In this document: one piece after another, positions 35,873 through 50,700 of the stretch
How the letters are laid out: each line of letters opens with the position of its first letter
Numbering within the stretch: position 1 is the first letter of the stretch
Assembly: GCA_031216915.1 (NCBI GenBank)
Contig: JAUFNR010000072.1
Location: 1 to 64,000 of the forward strand
DNA: 64,000 nucleotides
Source of the DNA: Pictodentalium vernedei
Lineage: Eukaryota; Mollusca; Scaphopoda; Dentaliida; Dentaliidae
Direction of reading: 5' to 3'
Translations under genes and position numbers: made by a program
Notes under the pieces: generated by a model
What the model was told of the DNA's origin: nothing
Databases searched by the model: none
What the model saw: only the letters and a program-made list of their open reading frames with translations

Positions 35873-38800
35873 CATCCAGAGTTACTATAAATAGTAACAA
35901 TTGACTGATGTTGGCACTTATTTTGGTACAAAATATCATCACCAGATATCAAAATTTGAACACAAATATCCCAAAAAGGGGTGAATAGAAAGTGCAGATG
36001 TTCCGAACCAAAATCCAGAACATCTCAATAAAGAGAAAGACTCTTTTTACCCGTTAAAAATATTGTTTGTAAAAAAGCGCATTTTCGAAAATTTGTGAAA
36101 TTTTACCAAATTGGCACTCATTTTTTACCCCTCTCCATATTCTTGTCCAAGCATTCAATCTATTCTCAGTCAAGTTACGTATGTTTCCGTGGTATAGAAT
36201 CACCCATATATCAATAACACTGACATTTCTGAAAATGCGAGGACCCTCCGATGTAGGAAGCACACCTATTAGGAAAAAGCAATTCAAAGTGCCAAAGATT
36301 CAGCATTTGACCACCACCTAATTCGTTACTGTTTTTTGGGTCACACCCACCTAGTATTTATGCCTAAATCATTGCTATTAAACATAACAAAATGAAGTTT
36401 AGCCCATTGTTTGCAATCAAGTTGCCACTTCAGAGAAGAAGCACACAAGTCTTTAAATCCTGGGTCATATTAAAGCAGTAAAGCATAACGTGGCCACCCC
36501 AGTTTCCAGGGACCCTACAAGAATACACCCATGTGCACTCTTATAAAATATACATCCATCGGCTGCAGCGTAAATGCTCTCCCTTGTCTATAGCTCCTAT
36601 GTGTTTGTGTGTGTGTGTGGGGGGGGGGGGGGGGGGGAGGGGGGTGGCAGGGACGAAAGGGTTGGAGGAATCAAACATAGTTTAGCCAAGCCCTCCACTG
36701 AAAGGCATTAATCATGATATTCTGAGATTTTGGGTATAAGCACACATATCGAAAATCTGCGTCCCTGATAAATCTAAAAGAAATTGATAATTTGATTTGT
36801 TCAAAACGTACTCTCATAACTCTAAATGACCATTGATAACCTTTGTGTGGTAGCTGGACAATATAATTGAAAGCTCATCCCATAGCACTGAACAAATATG
36901 GGACTATACTTGGGGGTATCCAAAGCAAATCCACCCTCATCACTTCACTCACCGTTACACGTCTTGATCGTCATTTTGAATGCAGAAATATCTCTCGGGC
37001 CACAAAATAATTGGCCTCCCGTGAAATGAGTGTCTTAGATATCTCAAATGACTGATATTTAAGCGAGCGCCATTGCTATTCGGGATTTGCTCAGTTGTAT
37101 ATAAGGAAGGCCTTTCCCATTTCAAAAGGGAACAATCAAAATCAGCTTCTGAAAGGCACCATTTGATTTTAGACACACTTACCTCCCTCCGTCTTTCTGG
37201 TAAGAAGACGCTGTGGAGGTATAATCGAAAATATGGCAGCCTTCCAAATCGCAGAGGTTGCTTTCCTGTAGAAGCACTGAAAAACAAACGATTGGAATTG
37301 ACAAGTTTCTTTCGGTCGGCTGTAACAGCTATATTTTGAATAGATAGAACACTAAAAACGCGAACAGAAGATCATTCATTCAGTCTGTTTAGAAAGAATA
37401 TGGATGGATTCTCCTTGAAGAGTTTGCCTCGTGTTTCATATATCTAACGAGTGAAACTCCGAGTCATGATTTTATAATGTACAGAAAAGTGACACTTTGC
37501 GTTAACCTACGGCTGTCATTGCCGGAAAAACTGAATTTAGGCCTACCCATTGTTTATTTCAAGTTGATTTATTCTGTCAGAACAAGCGTTTCAGCAAAAG
37601 GAAATGTGAAGATAATGTTATTTTTATATGTAGAACATTTCTGCATCATAAAATGGGCAAAAAAAAATATTGAGGTTTTTGATGAATTGCTTAAGGGTAA
37701 CCATAGGCAAAAATTAAAAAAAAAATTTTTTTTTAGTTGACTAAACCAATAAATAGCACACGTAAAATTTTCCATTGTTCATGATTTTATTCTTGTGAAA
37801 TATTATCTTCTGAATTATAGAAGACATTTTAACAGTTACTGTGTGGTGAGTGAACACCTCATTCACGTTATCATAATTATTAATTGGAACACTGGCTTAT
37901 ACAAGTTCTCAACTTAGAATAGAAAGAGTCTATGGTTTCGACCTTCGGCTGTTACGTGAAATGTTTGAACGTTCCAACGAATTCCAATTTCTCTGTGCAA
38001 TTTACCTGAATTAATAATGACACAGAATTAATTCTGCCCAACACAGAACATGACCTGCTCTTAAAGCTTGTAATCACACAAATCGGATACCAGTTCTTCA
38101 CCATAATAAATCTGGGAAGTTTGGAAAGTGACTCTTCTTAAACTGTACATAACTTTCTCAGGGCTACAATATGAACCAACGTTACCACTCGCTTGTTTGA
38201 AACAAAGAGTCTTAAAGGACAGCCGATCAAGACCACGAGCAGAGTGGTGAGGTACCCAATGCCCACCAAATGCTGAAACAAGTCGAATCTGAACTTGAAA
38301 CCCAAATCATATGGTTCCCCTCTAAAATATTCATTCACCTTTAATATGATACATAAATTTAAGGCTGACCCGGGATAAACAGAGAAAGAGGTAGGAACCC
38401 AGAATGTCCCACGTGGATGCTCGTAGGAATGTAAACTTCATCTGTGACACACTAATTATTGTAACGTGAATGCTTTCCTTACCCATCGTGACTCCCTGTT
38501 CTCCATATCCTTATCGAAAAACTGCGGGCGGCAAATCAAGACGAAAAGACAATTTAGAGGTGGAAAATGTAAAACTGAAATAAAATGCCCCCCCCCCCCC
38601 CCACCCCCGACCAAACTATGCCATACACACCCTTTGAAAGTATGCTATCCGTAAATGACAGACACTCTAGCACATGGAATCATGACACCGGTCCGCCGCC
38701 CCTGTTTAGCTCCAAAAGTTATCTAACTTGTAAGTAGAGCCAATATACCACCAGTCATTCTGTGAAAGATACATTTTTTGCTCAAAATACACAGTATATT

Positions 38801-39849
38801 TAAAGTTTGTAGTATTGGATTGCATTTATTTGTTTACTATTACGGTATCGCGACTCTTTCCTCAACCTAATTTGTGTTCTTTTGGATGAAAGTGGACGGA
38901 TAGCACAGCTATCTACCCACTACATATCTTCCTAACTTACTAAACTGGTACACGAAGGGCTAGCACTGGTTGAAGGCAAGTGTACCATCAACGTGTTGTA
39001 CGCATTTGCACAATGCGCAGATTGCTCCCACATGGGCAGCTGAAATTAAGGGCCTCACCACTGACACAACGGCGGAGAAGAAATGCATTACTTATGGTGG
39101 TAATAAAACAGTGTCAGTGCATATACTCTAAGTTAGTCACAGAGCTATTTATTAAGTGGAGTAGAGAATATTTGCAATCTTTCATTTCAAGGAAACATTA
39201 AATCTGGCAGACAGTGGTGCTGAGCAGACAAAAGCCATCATCAGACATTGATTATCGTTTCGTTATTTGACTTAATTTTTGGAACATAACAGCGTCCATA
39301 ATTATACAATATGACCTGCAAAGAATTGGTCTGTCTGTTTGGGGCAATTGGTTGTTTACCAACATTTTTGTTTAAATATACTGATTGTGGAGTATTCCAG
39401 CCTTTTGACCGGCTAATTTGCGAACACATGCACTGTAGATGAATGTGCAACCAGCACAAAGCGAAAAATGTATGTGTAAGAATAATGAGCAAAATCTAAG
39501 AACAGGTGGGTTTTGAACTCACATCGCATTGAATGCGCACTTTTCATACAGCAATGTGAACGCCTGTACTAACTGAGCTACCGGCCGATTCGTTCTCTTG
39601 TGGTAAAATATAAATAAAGAACTTTAAATCATAAGACCTCCATCATTCTGTTTCCAGAGGAGGAAATATCATCCATTTTCGAGTAATGAAGGGGTATAGG
39701 CAGAATATGCTAGTGCTAGTTTTTAATAAAAAATGAACAGAAAAAAGCAGCTGTCATAAGTTACGCTATAAACCAGCTTAATGATTGAGCAGACGATTTT
39801 TTTGGCAGGGATCTGTTTAGTTGTTCAGACCGGAGTAACATTGTCATAA
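35873..39849 (+). repeat. Unit 10, type B (3977 bp)
   Basis: Poly-G tract 36606-36647 (G19-A-G6), A/T tract 37709-37734, poly-C tract 38588-38608 (C15-A-C5). Private G-to-C near 36133 (CCTCTCCAT) and G-to-A near 38721. Confidence 0.97.
39500..39587 (-). tRNA. tRNA-like element (unit 10, B form)
   Basis: B form, no private change seen. Confidence 0.48.
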
Positions 39850-42800
39850 CATCCAGAGTTACTATAAATAGTAACAATTGACTGATGTTGGCACTTATTT
39901 TGGTACAAAATATCATCACCAGATATCAAAATTTGAACACAAATATCCCAAAAAGGGGTGAATAGAAAGTGCAGATGTTCCGAACCAAAATCCACAACAT
40001 CTCAATAAAGAGAAAGACTCTTTTTACCCGTTAAAAATATTGTTTGTAAAAAAGCGCATTTTCGAAAATTTGTGAAATTTTACCAAATTGGCACTCATTT
40101 TTTACCCCTGTCCATATTCTTGTCCAAGCATTCAATCTATTCTCAGTCAAGTTACGTATGTTTCCGTGGTATAGAATCACCCATATATCAATAACACTGA
40201 CATTTCTGAAAATGCGAGGACCCTCCGATGTAGGAAGCACACCTATTAGGAAAAAGCAATTCAAAGTGCCAAAGATTCAGCATTTGACCACCACCTAATT
40301 CGTTACTGTTTTTTGGGTCACACCCACCTAGTATTTATGCCTAAATCATTGCTATTAAACATAACAAAATGAAGTTTAGCCCATTGTTTGCAATCAAGTT
40401 GCCACTTCAGAGAAGAAGCACACAAGTCTTTAAATCCTGGGTCATATTAAAGCAGTAAAGCATAACGTGGCCACCCCAGTTTCCAGGGACCCTACAAGAA
40501 TACACCCATGTGCACTCTTATAAAATATACATCCATCGGCTGCAGCGTAAATGCTCTCCCTTGTCTATAGCTCCTATGTGTTTGTGTGTGTGTGTGGGGG
40601 GGGGGGGGGGGGGAGGGGGGTGGCAGGGACGAAAGGGTTGGAGGAATCAAACATAGTTTAGCCAAGCCCTCCACTGAAAGGCATTAATCATGATATTCTG
40701 AGATTTTGGGTATAAGCACACATATCGAAAATCTGCGTCCCTGATAAATCTAAAAGAAATTGATAATTTGATTTGTTCAAAACGTACTCTCATAACTCTA
40801 AATGACCATTGATAACCTTTGTGTGGTAGCTGGACAATATAATTGAAAGCTAATCCCATAGCACTGAACAAATATGGGACTATACTTGGGGGGTATCCAA
40901 AGCAAATCCACCCTCATCACTTCACTCACCGTTACACGTCTTGATCGTCATTTTGAATGCAGAAATATCTCTCGGGCCACAAAATAATTGGCCTCCCGTG
41001 AAATGAGTGTCTTAGATATCTCAAATGACTGATATTTAAGCGAGCGCCATTGCTATTCGGGATTTGCTCAGTTGTATATAAGGAAGGCCTTTACCATTTC
41101 AAAAGGGAACAATCAAAATCAGCTTCTGAAAGGCACCATTTGATTTTAGACACACTTACCTCCCTCCGTCTTTCTGGTAAGAAGACGCCGTGGAGGTATA
41201 ATCGAAAATATGGCAGCCTTCCAAATCGCAGAGGTTGCTTTCCTGTAGAAGCACTGAAAAACAAACGATTGGAATTGACAAGTTTCTTTCGGTCGGCTGT
41301 AACAGCTATATTTTGAATAGATAGAACACTAAAAACGCGAACAGAAGATCATTCATTCAGTCTGTTTAGAAAGAATATGGATGGATTCTCCTTGAAGAGT
41401 TTGCCTCGTGTTTCATATATCTAACGAGTGAAACTCCGAGTCATGATTTTATAATGTACAGAAAAGTGACACTTTGCGTTAACCTACGGCTGTCATTGCC
41501 GGAAAAACTGAATTTAGGCCTACCCATTGTTTATTTCAAGTTGATTTATTCTGTCAGAACAAGCGTTTCAGCAAAAGGAAATGTGAAGATAATGTTATTT
41601 TTATATGTAGAACATTTCTGCATCATAAAATGGGCAAAAAAAAATAATGAGGTTTTTGATGAATTGCTTAAGGGTAACCATAGGCAAAAATTAAAAAAAA
41701 AATTTTTTTTTAGTTGACTAAACCAATAAATAGCACACGTAAAATTTTCCATTGTTCATGATTTTATTCTTGTGAAATATTATCTTCTGAATTATAGAAG
41801 ACATTTTAACAGTTACTGTGTGGTGAGTGAACACCTCATTCACGTTATCATAATTATTAATTGGAACACTGGCTTATACAAGTTCTCAACTTAGAATAGA
41901 AAGAGTCTATGGTTTCGACCTTCGGCTGTTACGTGAAATGTTTGAACGTTCCAACGAATTCCAATTTCTCTGTGCAATTTACCTGAATTAATAATGACAC
42001 AGAATTAATTCTGCCCAACACAGAACATGACCTGCTCTTAAAGCTTGTAATCACACAAATCGGATACCAGTTCTTCACCATAATAAATCTGGGAAGTTTG
42101 GAAAGTGACTCTTCTTAAACTGTACATAACTTTCTCAGGGCTACAATATGAACCAACGTTACCACTCGCTTGTTTGAAACAAAGAGTCTTAAAGGACAGC
42201 CGATCAAGACCACGAGCAGAGTGGTGAGGTACCCAATGCCCACCAAATGCTGAAACAAGTCGAATCTGAACTTGAAACCCAAATCATATGGTTCCCCTCT
42301 AAAATATTCATTCACCTTTAATATGATACATAAATTTAAGGCTGACCCGGGATAAACAGAGAAAGAGGTAGGAACCCAGAATGTCCCACGTGGATGCTCG
42401 TAGGAATGTAAACTTCATCTGTGACACACTAATTATTGTAACGTGAATGCTTTCCTTACCCATCGTGACTCCCTGTTCTCCATATCCTTATCGAAAAACT
42501 GCGGGCGGCAAATCAAGACGAAAAGACAATTTAGAGGTGGAAAATGTAAAACTGAAATAAAATGCCCCCCCCCCCCACCCCCGACCAAACTATGCCATAC
42601 ACACCCTTTGAAAGTATGCTATCCGTAAATGACAGACACTCTAGCACATGGAATCATGACACCGGTCCGCCGCCCCTGTTTAGCTCCAAAAGTTGTCTAA
42701 CTTGTAAGTAGAGCCAATATACCACCAGTCATTCTGTGAAAGATACATTTTTTGCTCAAAATACACAGTATATTTAAAGTTTGTAGTATTGGATTGCATT

Positions 42801-43823
42801 TATTTGTTTACTATTACGGTATCGCGACTCTTTCCTCAACCTAATTTGTGTTCTTTTGGATGAAAGTGGACGGATAGCACAGCTATCTACCCACTACATA
42901 TCTTCCTAACTTACTAAACTGGTACACGAAGGGCTAGCACTGGTTGAAGGCAAGTGTACCATCAACGTGTTGTACGCATTTGCACAATGCGCAGATTGCT
43001 CCCACATGGGCAGCTGAAATTAAGGGCCTCACCACTGACACAACGGCGGAGAAGAAATGCATTACTTATGGTGGTAATAAAACAGTGTCAGTGCATATAC
43101 TCTAAGTTAGTCACAGAGCTATTTATTAAGTGGAGTAGAGAATATTTGCAATCTTTCATTTCAAGGAAACATTAAATCTGGCAGACAGTGGTGCTGAGCA
43201 GACAAAAGCCATCATCAGACATTGATTATCGTTTCGTTATTTGACTTAATTTTTGGAACATAACAGCGTCCATAATTATACAATATGACCTGCAAAGAAT
43301 TGGTCTGTCTGTTTGGGGCAATTGGTTGTTTACCAACATTTTTGTTTAAATATACTGATTGTGGAGTATTCCAGCCTTTTGACCGGCTAATTTGCGAACA
43401 CATGCACTGTAGATGAATGTGCAACCAGCACAAAGCGAAAAATGTATGTGTAAGAATAATGAGCAAAATCTAAGAACAGGTGGGTTTTGAACTCACATCG
43501 CATTGAATGCGCACTTTTCATACAGCAATGTGAACGCCTGTACTAACTGAGCTACCGGCCGATTCGTTCTCTTGTGGTAAAATATAAATAAAGAACTTTA
43601 AATCATAAGACCTCCATCATTCTGTTTCCAGAGGAGGAAATATCATCCATTTTCGAGTAATGAAGGGGTATAGGCAGAATATGCTAGTGCTAGTTTTTAA
43701 TAAAAAATGAACAGAAAAAAGCAGCTGTCATAAGTTACGCTATAAACCAGCTTAATGATTGAGCAGACGATTTTTTTGGCAGGGATCTGTTTAGTTGTTC
43801 AGACCGGAGTAACATTGTCATAA
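39850..43823 (+). repeat. Unit 11, type B (3974 bp)
   Basis: Poly-G tract 40583-40623 (G18-A-G6), A/T tract 41686-41711, poly-C tract 42565-42582 (C12-A-C5). Carries CCACAACATC (variant base 39995, shared with units 12 and 16) and GCTAATCCC (variant base 40852, shared with units 15 and 16). At 41189 it has the type-A state (GACGCCG) in a B background. Private C-to-A near 41093, T-to-A near 41647 and an extra G near 40890. Confidence 0.97.
43474..43561 (-). tRNA. tRNA-like element (unit 11, B form)
   Basis: B form, no private change seen. Confidence 0.48.
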
Positions 43824-46800
43824 CATTCAGAGTTACTATAAATAGTAACAATTGACTGATGTTGGCACTTATTTTGGTACAAAATATCATCACCAGATAT
43901 CAAAATTTGAACACAAATATCCCAAAAAGGGGTGAATAGAAAGTGCAGATGTTCCGAACCAAAATCCACAACATCTCAATAAAGAGAAAGACTCTTTTTA
44001 CCCGTTAAAAATATTGTTTGTAAAAAAGCGCATTTTCGAAAATTTGTGAAATTTTACCAAATTGGCACTCATTTTTTACCCCTGTCCATATTCTTGTCCA
44101 AGCATTCAATCTATTCTCAGTCAAGTTACGTATGTTTCCGTGGTATAGAATCACCCATATATCAATAACACTGACATTTCTGAAAATGCGAGGACCCTCC
44201 GATGTAGGAAGCACACCTATTAGGAAAAAGCAATTCAAAGTGCCAAAGATTCAGCATTTGACCACCACCTAATTCGTTACTGTTTTTTGGGTCACACCCA
44301 CCTAGTATTTATGCCTAAATCATTGCTATTAAACATAACAAAATGAAGTTTAGCCCATTGTTTGCAATCAAGTTGCCACTTCAGAGAAGAAGCACACAAG
44401 TCTTTAAATCCTGGGTCATATTAAAGCAGTAAAGCATAACGTGGCCACCCCAGTTTCCAGGGACCCTACAAGAATACACCCATGTGCACTCTTATAAAAT
44501 ATACATCCATCGGCTGCAGCGTAAATGCTCTCCCTTGTCTATAGCTCCTATGTGTTTGTGTGTGTGTGTGGGGGGGGGGGGGAGGGGGGTGGCAGGGACG
44601 AAAGGGTTGGAGGAATCAAACATAGTTTAGCCAAGCCCTCCACTGAAAGGCATTAATCATGATATTCTGAGATTTTGGGTATAAGCACACATATCGAAAA
44701 TCTGCGTCCCTGATAAATCTAAAAGAAATTGATAATTTGATTTGTTCAAAACGTACTCTCATAACTCTAAATGACCATTGATAACCTTTGTGTGGTAGCT
44801 GGACAATATAATTGAAAGCTCATCCCATAGCACTGAACAAATATGGGACTATACTTGGGGGTATCCAAAGCAAATCCACCCTCATCACTTCACTCACCGT
44901 TACACGTCTTGATCGTCATTTTGAATGCAGAAATATCTCTCGGGCCACAAAATAATTGGCCTCCCGTGAAATGAGTGTCTTAGATATCTCAAATGACTGA
45001 TATTTAAGCGAGCGCCATTGCTATTCGGGATTTGCTCAGTTGTATATAAGGAAGGCCTTTCCCATTTCAAAAGGGAACAATCAAAATCAGCTTCTGAAAG
45101 GCACCATTTGATTTTAGACACACTTACCTCCCTCCGTCTTTCTGGTAAGAAGACGCTGTGGAGGTATAATCGAAAATATGGCAGCCTTCCAAATCGCAGA
45201 GGTTGCTTTCCTGTAGAAGCACTGAAAAACAAACGATTGGAATTGACAAGTTTCTTTCGGTCGGCTGTAACAGCTATATTTTGAATAGATAGAACACTAA
45301 AAACGCGAACAGAAGATCATTCATTCAGTCTGTTTAGAAAGAATATGGATGGATTCTCCTTGAAGAGTTTGCCTCGTGTTTCATATATCTAACGAGTGAA
45401 ACTCCGAGTCATGATTTTATAATGTACAGAAAAGTGACACTTTGCGTTAACCTACGGCTGTCATTGCCGGAAAAACTGAATTTAGGCCTACCCATTGTTT
45501 ATTTCAAGTTGATTTATTCTGTCAGAACAAGCGTTTCAGCAAAAGGAAATGTGAAGATAATGTTATTTTTATATGTAGAACATTTCTGCATCATAAAATG
45601 GGCAAAAAAAAATATTGAGGTTTTTGATGAATTGCTTAAGGGTAACCATAGGCAAAAATTAAAAAAAAAATTTTTTTTTAGTTGACTAAACCAATAAATA
45701 GCACACGTAAAATTTTCCATTGTTCATGATTTTATTCTTGTGAAATATTATCTTCTGAATTATAGAAGACATTTTAACAGTTACTGTGTGGTGAGTGAAC
45801 ACCTCATTCACGTTATCATAATTATTAATTGGAACACTGGCTTATACAAGTTCTCAACTTAGAATAGAAAGAGTCTATGGTTTCGACCTTCGGCTGTTAC
45901 GTGAAATGTTTGAACGTTCCAACGAATTCCAATTTCTCTGTGCAATTTACCTGAATTAATAATGACACAGAATTAATTCTGCCCAACACAGAACATGACC
46001 TGCTCTTAAAGCTTGTAATCACACAAATCGGACACCAGTTCTTCACCATAATAAATCTGGGAAGTTTGGAAAGTGACTCTTCTTAAACTGTACATAACTT
46101 TCTCAGGGCTACAATATGAACCAACGTTACCACTCGCTTGTTTGAAACAAAGAGTCTTAAAGGACAGCCGATCAAGACCACGAGCAGAGTGGTGAGGTAC
46201 CCAATGCCCACCAAATGCTGAAACAAGTCGAATCTGAACTTGAAACCCAAATCATATGGTTCCCCTCTAAAATATTCATTCACCTTTAATATGATACATA
46301 AATTTAAGGCTGACCCGGGATAAACAGAGAAAGAGGTAGGAACCCAGAATGTCCCACGTGGATGCTCGTAGGAATGTAAACTTCATCTGTGACACACTAA
46401 TTATTGTAACGTGAATGCTTTCCTTACCCATCGTGACTCCCTGTTCTCCATATCCTTATCGAAAAACTGCGGGCGGCAAATCAAGACGAAAAGACAATTT
46501 AGAGGTGGAAAATGTAAAACTGAAATAAAATGCCCCCCCCCCCCCCCACCCCCGACCAAACTATGCCATACACACCCTTTGAAAGTATGCTATCCGTAAA
46601 TGACAGACACTCTAGCACATGGAATCATGACACCGGTCCGCCGCCCCTGTTTAGCTCCAAAAGTTGTCTAACTTGTAAGTAGAGCCAATATACCACCAGT
46701 CATTCTGTGAAAGATACATTTTTTGCTCAAAATACACAGTATATTTAAAGTTTGTAGTATTGGATTGCATTTATTTGTTTACTATTACGGTATCGCGACT

Positions 46801-47794
46801 CTTTCCTCAACCTAATTTGTGTTCTTTTGGATGAAAGTGGACGGATAGCACAGCTATCTACCCACTACATATCTTCCTAACTTACTAAACTGGTACACGA
46901 AGGGCTAGCACTGGTTGAAGGCAAGTGTACCATCAACGTGTTGTACGCATTTGCACAATGCGCAGATTGCTCCCACATGGGCAGCTGAAATTAAGGGCCT
47001 CACCACTGACACAACGGCGGAGAAGAAATGCATTACTTATGGTGGTAATAAAACAGTGTCAGTGCATATACTCTAAGTTAGTCACAGAGCTATTTATTAA
47101 GTGGAGTAGAGAATATTTGCAATCTTTCATTTCAAGGAAACATTAAATCTGGCAGACAGTGGTGCTGAGCAGACAAAAGCCATCATCAGACATTGATTAT
47201 CGTTTCGTTATTTGACTTAATTTTTGGAACATAACAGCGTCCATAATTATACAATATGACCTGCAAAGAATTGGTCTGTCTGTTTGGGGCAATTGGTTGT
47301 TTACCAACATTTTTGTTTAAATATACTGATTGTGGAGTATTCCAGCCTTTTGACCGGCTAATTTGCGAACACATGCACTGTAGATGAATGTGCAACCAGC
47401 ACAAAGCGAAAAATGTATGTGTAAGAATAATGAGCAAAATCTAAGAACAGGTGGGTTTTGAACTCACATCGCATTGAATGCGCACTTTTGATACAGCAAT
47501 GTGAACGCCTGTACTAACTGAGCTACCGGCCGATTCGTTCTCTTGTGGTAAAATATAAATAAAGAACTTTAAATCATAAGACCTCCATCATTCTGTTTCC
47601 AGAGGAGGAAATATCATCCATTTTCGAGTAATGAAGGGGTATAGGCAGAATATGCTAGTGCTAGTTTTTAATAAAAAATGAACAGAAAAAAGCAGCTGTC
47701 ATAAGTTACGCTATAAACCAGCTTAATGATTGAGCAGACGATTTTTTTGGCAGGGATCTGTTTAGTTGTTCAGACCGGAGTAACATTGTCATAA
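43824..47794 (+). repeat. Unit 12, type B (3971 bp)
   Basis: Poly-G tract 44557-44592 (G13-A-G6), A/T tract 45654-45679, poly-C tract 46533-46553 (C15-A-C5). Shares the variant C at 43969 (CCACAAC) with units 11 and 16. Private C-to-T near 43827 (CATTCAGAG), T-to-C near 46032 (GGACACCAG) and C-to-G near 47490 inside the tRNA-like element. Confidence 0.97.
47445..47532 (-). tRNA. tRNA-like element (unit 12, B form, one private change)
   Basis: Private change near 47490 makes the minus strand read GTATCAAA instead of GTATGAAA. This removes one pair of the TTCA/TGAA anticodon-arm stem. Confidence 0.47.
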
Positions 47795-50700
47795 CATCCA
47801 GAGTTACTATAAATAGTAACAATTGACTGATGTTGGCACTTATTTTGGTACAAAATATCATCACCAGATATCAAAATTTGAACACAAATATCCCAAAAAG
47901 GGGTGAATAGAAAGTGCAGATGTTCCGAACCAAAATCCAGAACATCTCAATAAAGAGAAAGACTCTTTTTACCCGTTAAAAATATTGTTTGTAAAAAAGC
48001 GCATTTTCGAAAATTTGTGAAATTTTACCAAATTGGCACTCATTTTTTACCCCTGTCCATATTCTTGTCCAAGCATTCAATCTATTCTCAGTCAAGTTAC
48101 GTATGTTTCCGTGGTATAGAATCACCCATATATCAATAACACTGACATTTCTGAAAATGCGAGGACCCTCCGATGTAGGAAGCACACCTATTAGGAAAAA
48201 GCAATTCAAAGTGCCAAAGATTCAGCATTTGACCACCACCTAATTCGTTACTGTTTTTTGGGTCACACCCACCTAGTATTTATGCCTAAATCATTGCTAT
48301 TAAACATAACAAAATGAAGTTTAGCCCATTGTTTGCAATCAAGTTGCCACTTCAGAGAAGAAGCACACAAGTCTTTAAATCCTGGGTCATATTAAAGCAG
48401 TAAAGCATAACGTGGCCACCCCAGTTTCCAGGGACCCTACAAGAATACACCCATGTGCACTCTTATAAAATATACATCCATCGGCTGCAGCGTAAATGCT
48501 CTCCCTTGTCTATAGCTCCTATGTGTTTGTGTGTGTGTGTGGGGGGGGGGGGGGGGGGAGGGGGGTGGCAGGGACGAAAGGGTTGGAGGAATCAAACATA
48601 GTTTAGCCAAGCCCTCCACTGAAAGGCATTAATCATGATATTCTGAGATTTTGGGTATAAGCACACATATCGAAAATCTGCGTCCCTGATAAATCTAAAA
48701 GAAATTGATAATTTGATTTGTTCAAAACGTACTCTCATAACTCTAAATGACCATTGATAACCTTTGTGTGGTAGCTGGACAATATAATTGAAAGCTCATC
48801 CCATAGCACTGAACAAATATGGGACTATACTTGGGGGTATCCAAAGCAAATCCACCCTCATCACTTCACTCACCGTTACACGTCTTGATCGTCATTTTGA
48901 ATGCAGAAATATCTCTCGGGCCACAAAATAATTGGCCTCCCGTGAAATGAGTGTCTTAGATATCTCAAATGACTGATATTTAAGCGAGCGCCATTGCTAT
49001 TCGGGATTTGCTCAGTTGTATATAAGGAAGGCCTTTCCCATTTCAAAAGGGAACAATCAAAATCAGCTTCTGAAAGGCACCATTTGATTTTAGACACACT
49101 TACCTCCCTCCGTCTTTCTGGTAAGAAGACGCTGTGGAGGTATAATCGAAAATATGGCAGCCTTCCAAATCGCAGAGGTTGCTTTCCTGTAGAAGCACTG
49201 AAAAACAAACGATTGGAATTGACAAGTTTCTTTCGGTCGGCTGTAACAGCTATATTTTGAATAGATAGAACACTAAAAACGCGAACAGAAGATCATTCAT
49301 TCAGTCTGTTTAGAAAGAATATGGATGGATTCTCCTTGAAGAGTTTGCCTCGTGTTTCATATATCTAACGAGTGAAACTCCGAGTCATGATTTTATAATG
49401 TACAGAAAAGTGACACTTTGCGTTAACCTACGGCTGTCATTGCCGGAAAAAGTGAATTTAGGCCTACCCATTGTTTATTTCAAGTTGATTTATTCTGTCA
49501 GAACAAGCGTTTCAGCAAAAGGAAATGTGAAGATAATGTTATTTTTATATGTAGAACATTTCTGCATCATAAAATGGGCAAAAAAAAATATTGAGGTTTT
49601 TGATGAATTGCTTAAGGGTAACCATAGGCAAAAATTAAAAAAAAAAGTTTTTTTTAGTTGACTAAACCAATAAATAGCACACGTAAAATTTTCCATTGTT
49701 CATGATTTTATTCTTGTGAAATATTATCTTCTGAATTATAGAAGACATTTTAACAGTTACTGTGTGGTGAGTGAACACCTCATTCACGTTATCATAATTA
49801 TTAATTGGAACACTGGCTTATACAAGTTCTCAACTTAGAATAGAAAGAGTCTATGGTTTCGACCTTCGGCTGTTACGTGAAATGTTTGAACGTTCCAACG
49901 AATTCCAATTTCTCTGTGCAATTTACCTGAATTAATAATGACACAGAATTAATTCTGCCCAACACAGAACATGACCTGCTCTTAAAGCTTGTAATCACAC
50001 AAATCGGATACCAGTTCTTCACCATAATAAATCTGGGAAGTTTGGAAAGTGACTCTTCTTAAACTGTACATAACTTTCTCAGGGCTACAATATGAACCAA
50101 CGTTACCACTCGCTTGTTTGAAACAAAGAGTCTTAAAGGACAGCCGATCAAGACCACGAGCAGAGTGGTGAGGTACCCAATGCCCACCAAATGCTGAAAC
50201 AAGTCGAATCTGAACTTGAAACCCAAATCATATGGTTCCCCTCTAAAATATTCATTCACCTTTAATATGATACATAAATTTAAGGCTGACCCGGGATAAA
50301 CAGAGAAAGAGGTAGGAACCCAGAATGTCCCACGTGGATGCTCGTAGGAATGTAAACTTCATCTGTGACACACTAATTATTGTAACGTGAATGCTTTCCT
50401 TACCCATCGTGACTCCCTGTTCTCCATATCCTTATCGAAAAACTGCGGGCGGCAAATCAAGACGAAAAGACAATTTAGAGGTGGAAAATGTAAAACTGAA
50501 ATAAAATGCCCCCCCCCCCCACCCCCGACCAAACTATGCCATACACACCCTTTGAAAGTATGCTATCCGTAAATGACAGACACTCTAGCACATGGAATCA
50601 TGACACCGGTCCGCCGCCCCTGTTTAGCTCCAAAAGTTGTCTAACTTGTAAGTAGAGCCAATATACCACCAGTCATTCTGTGAAAGATACATTTTTTGCT

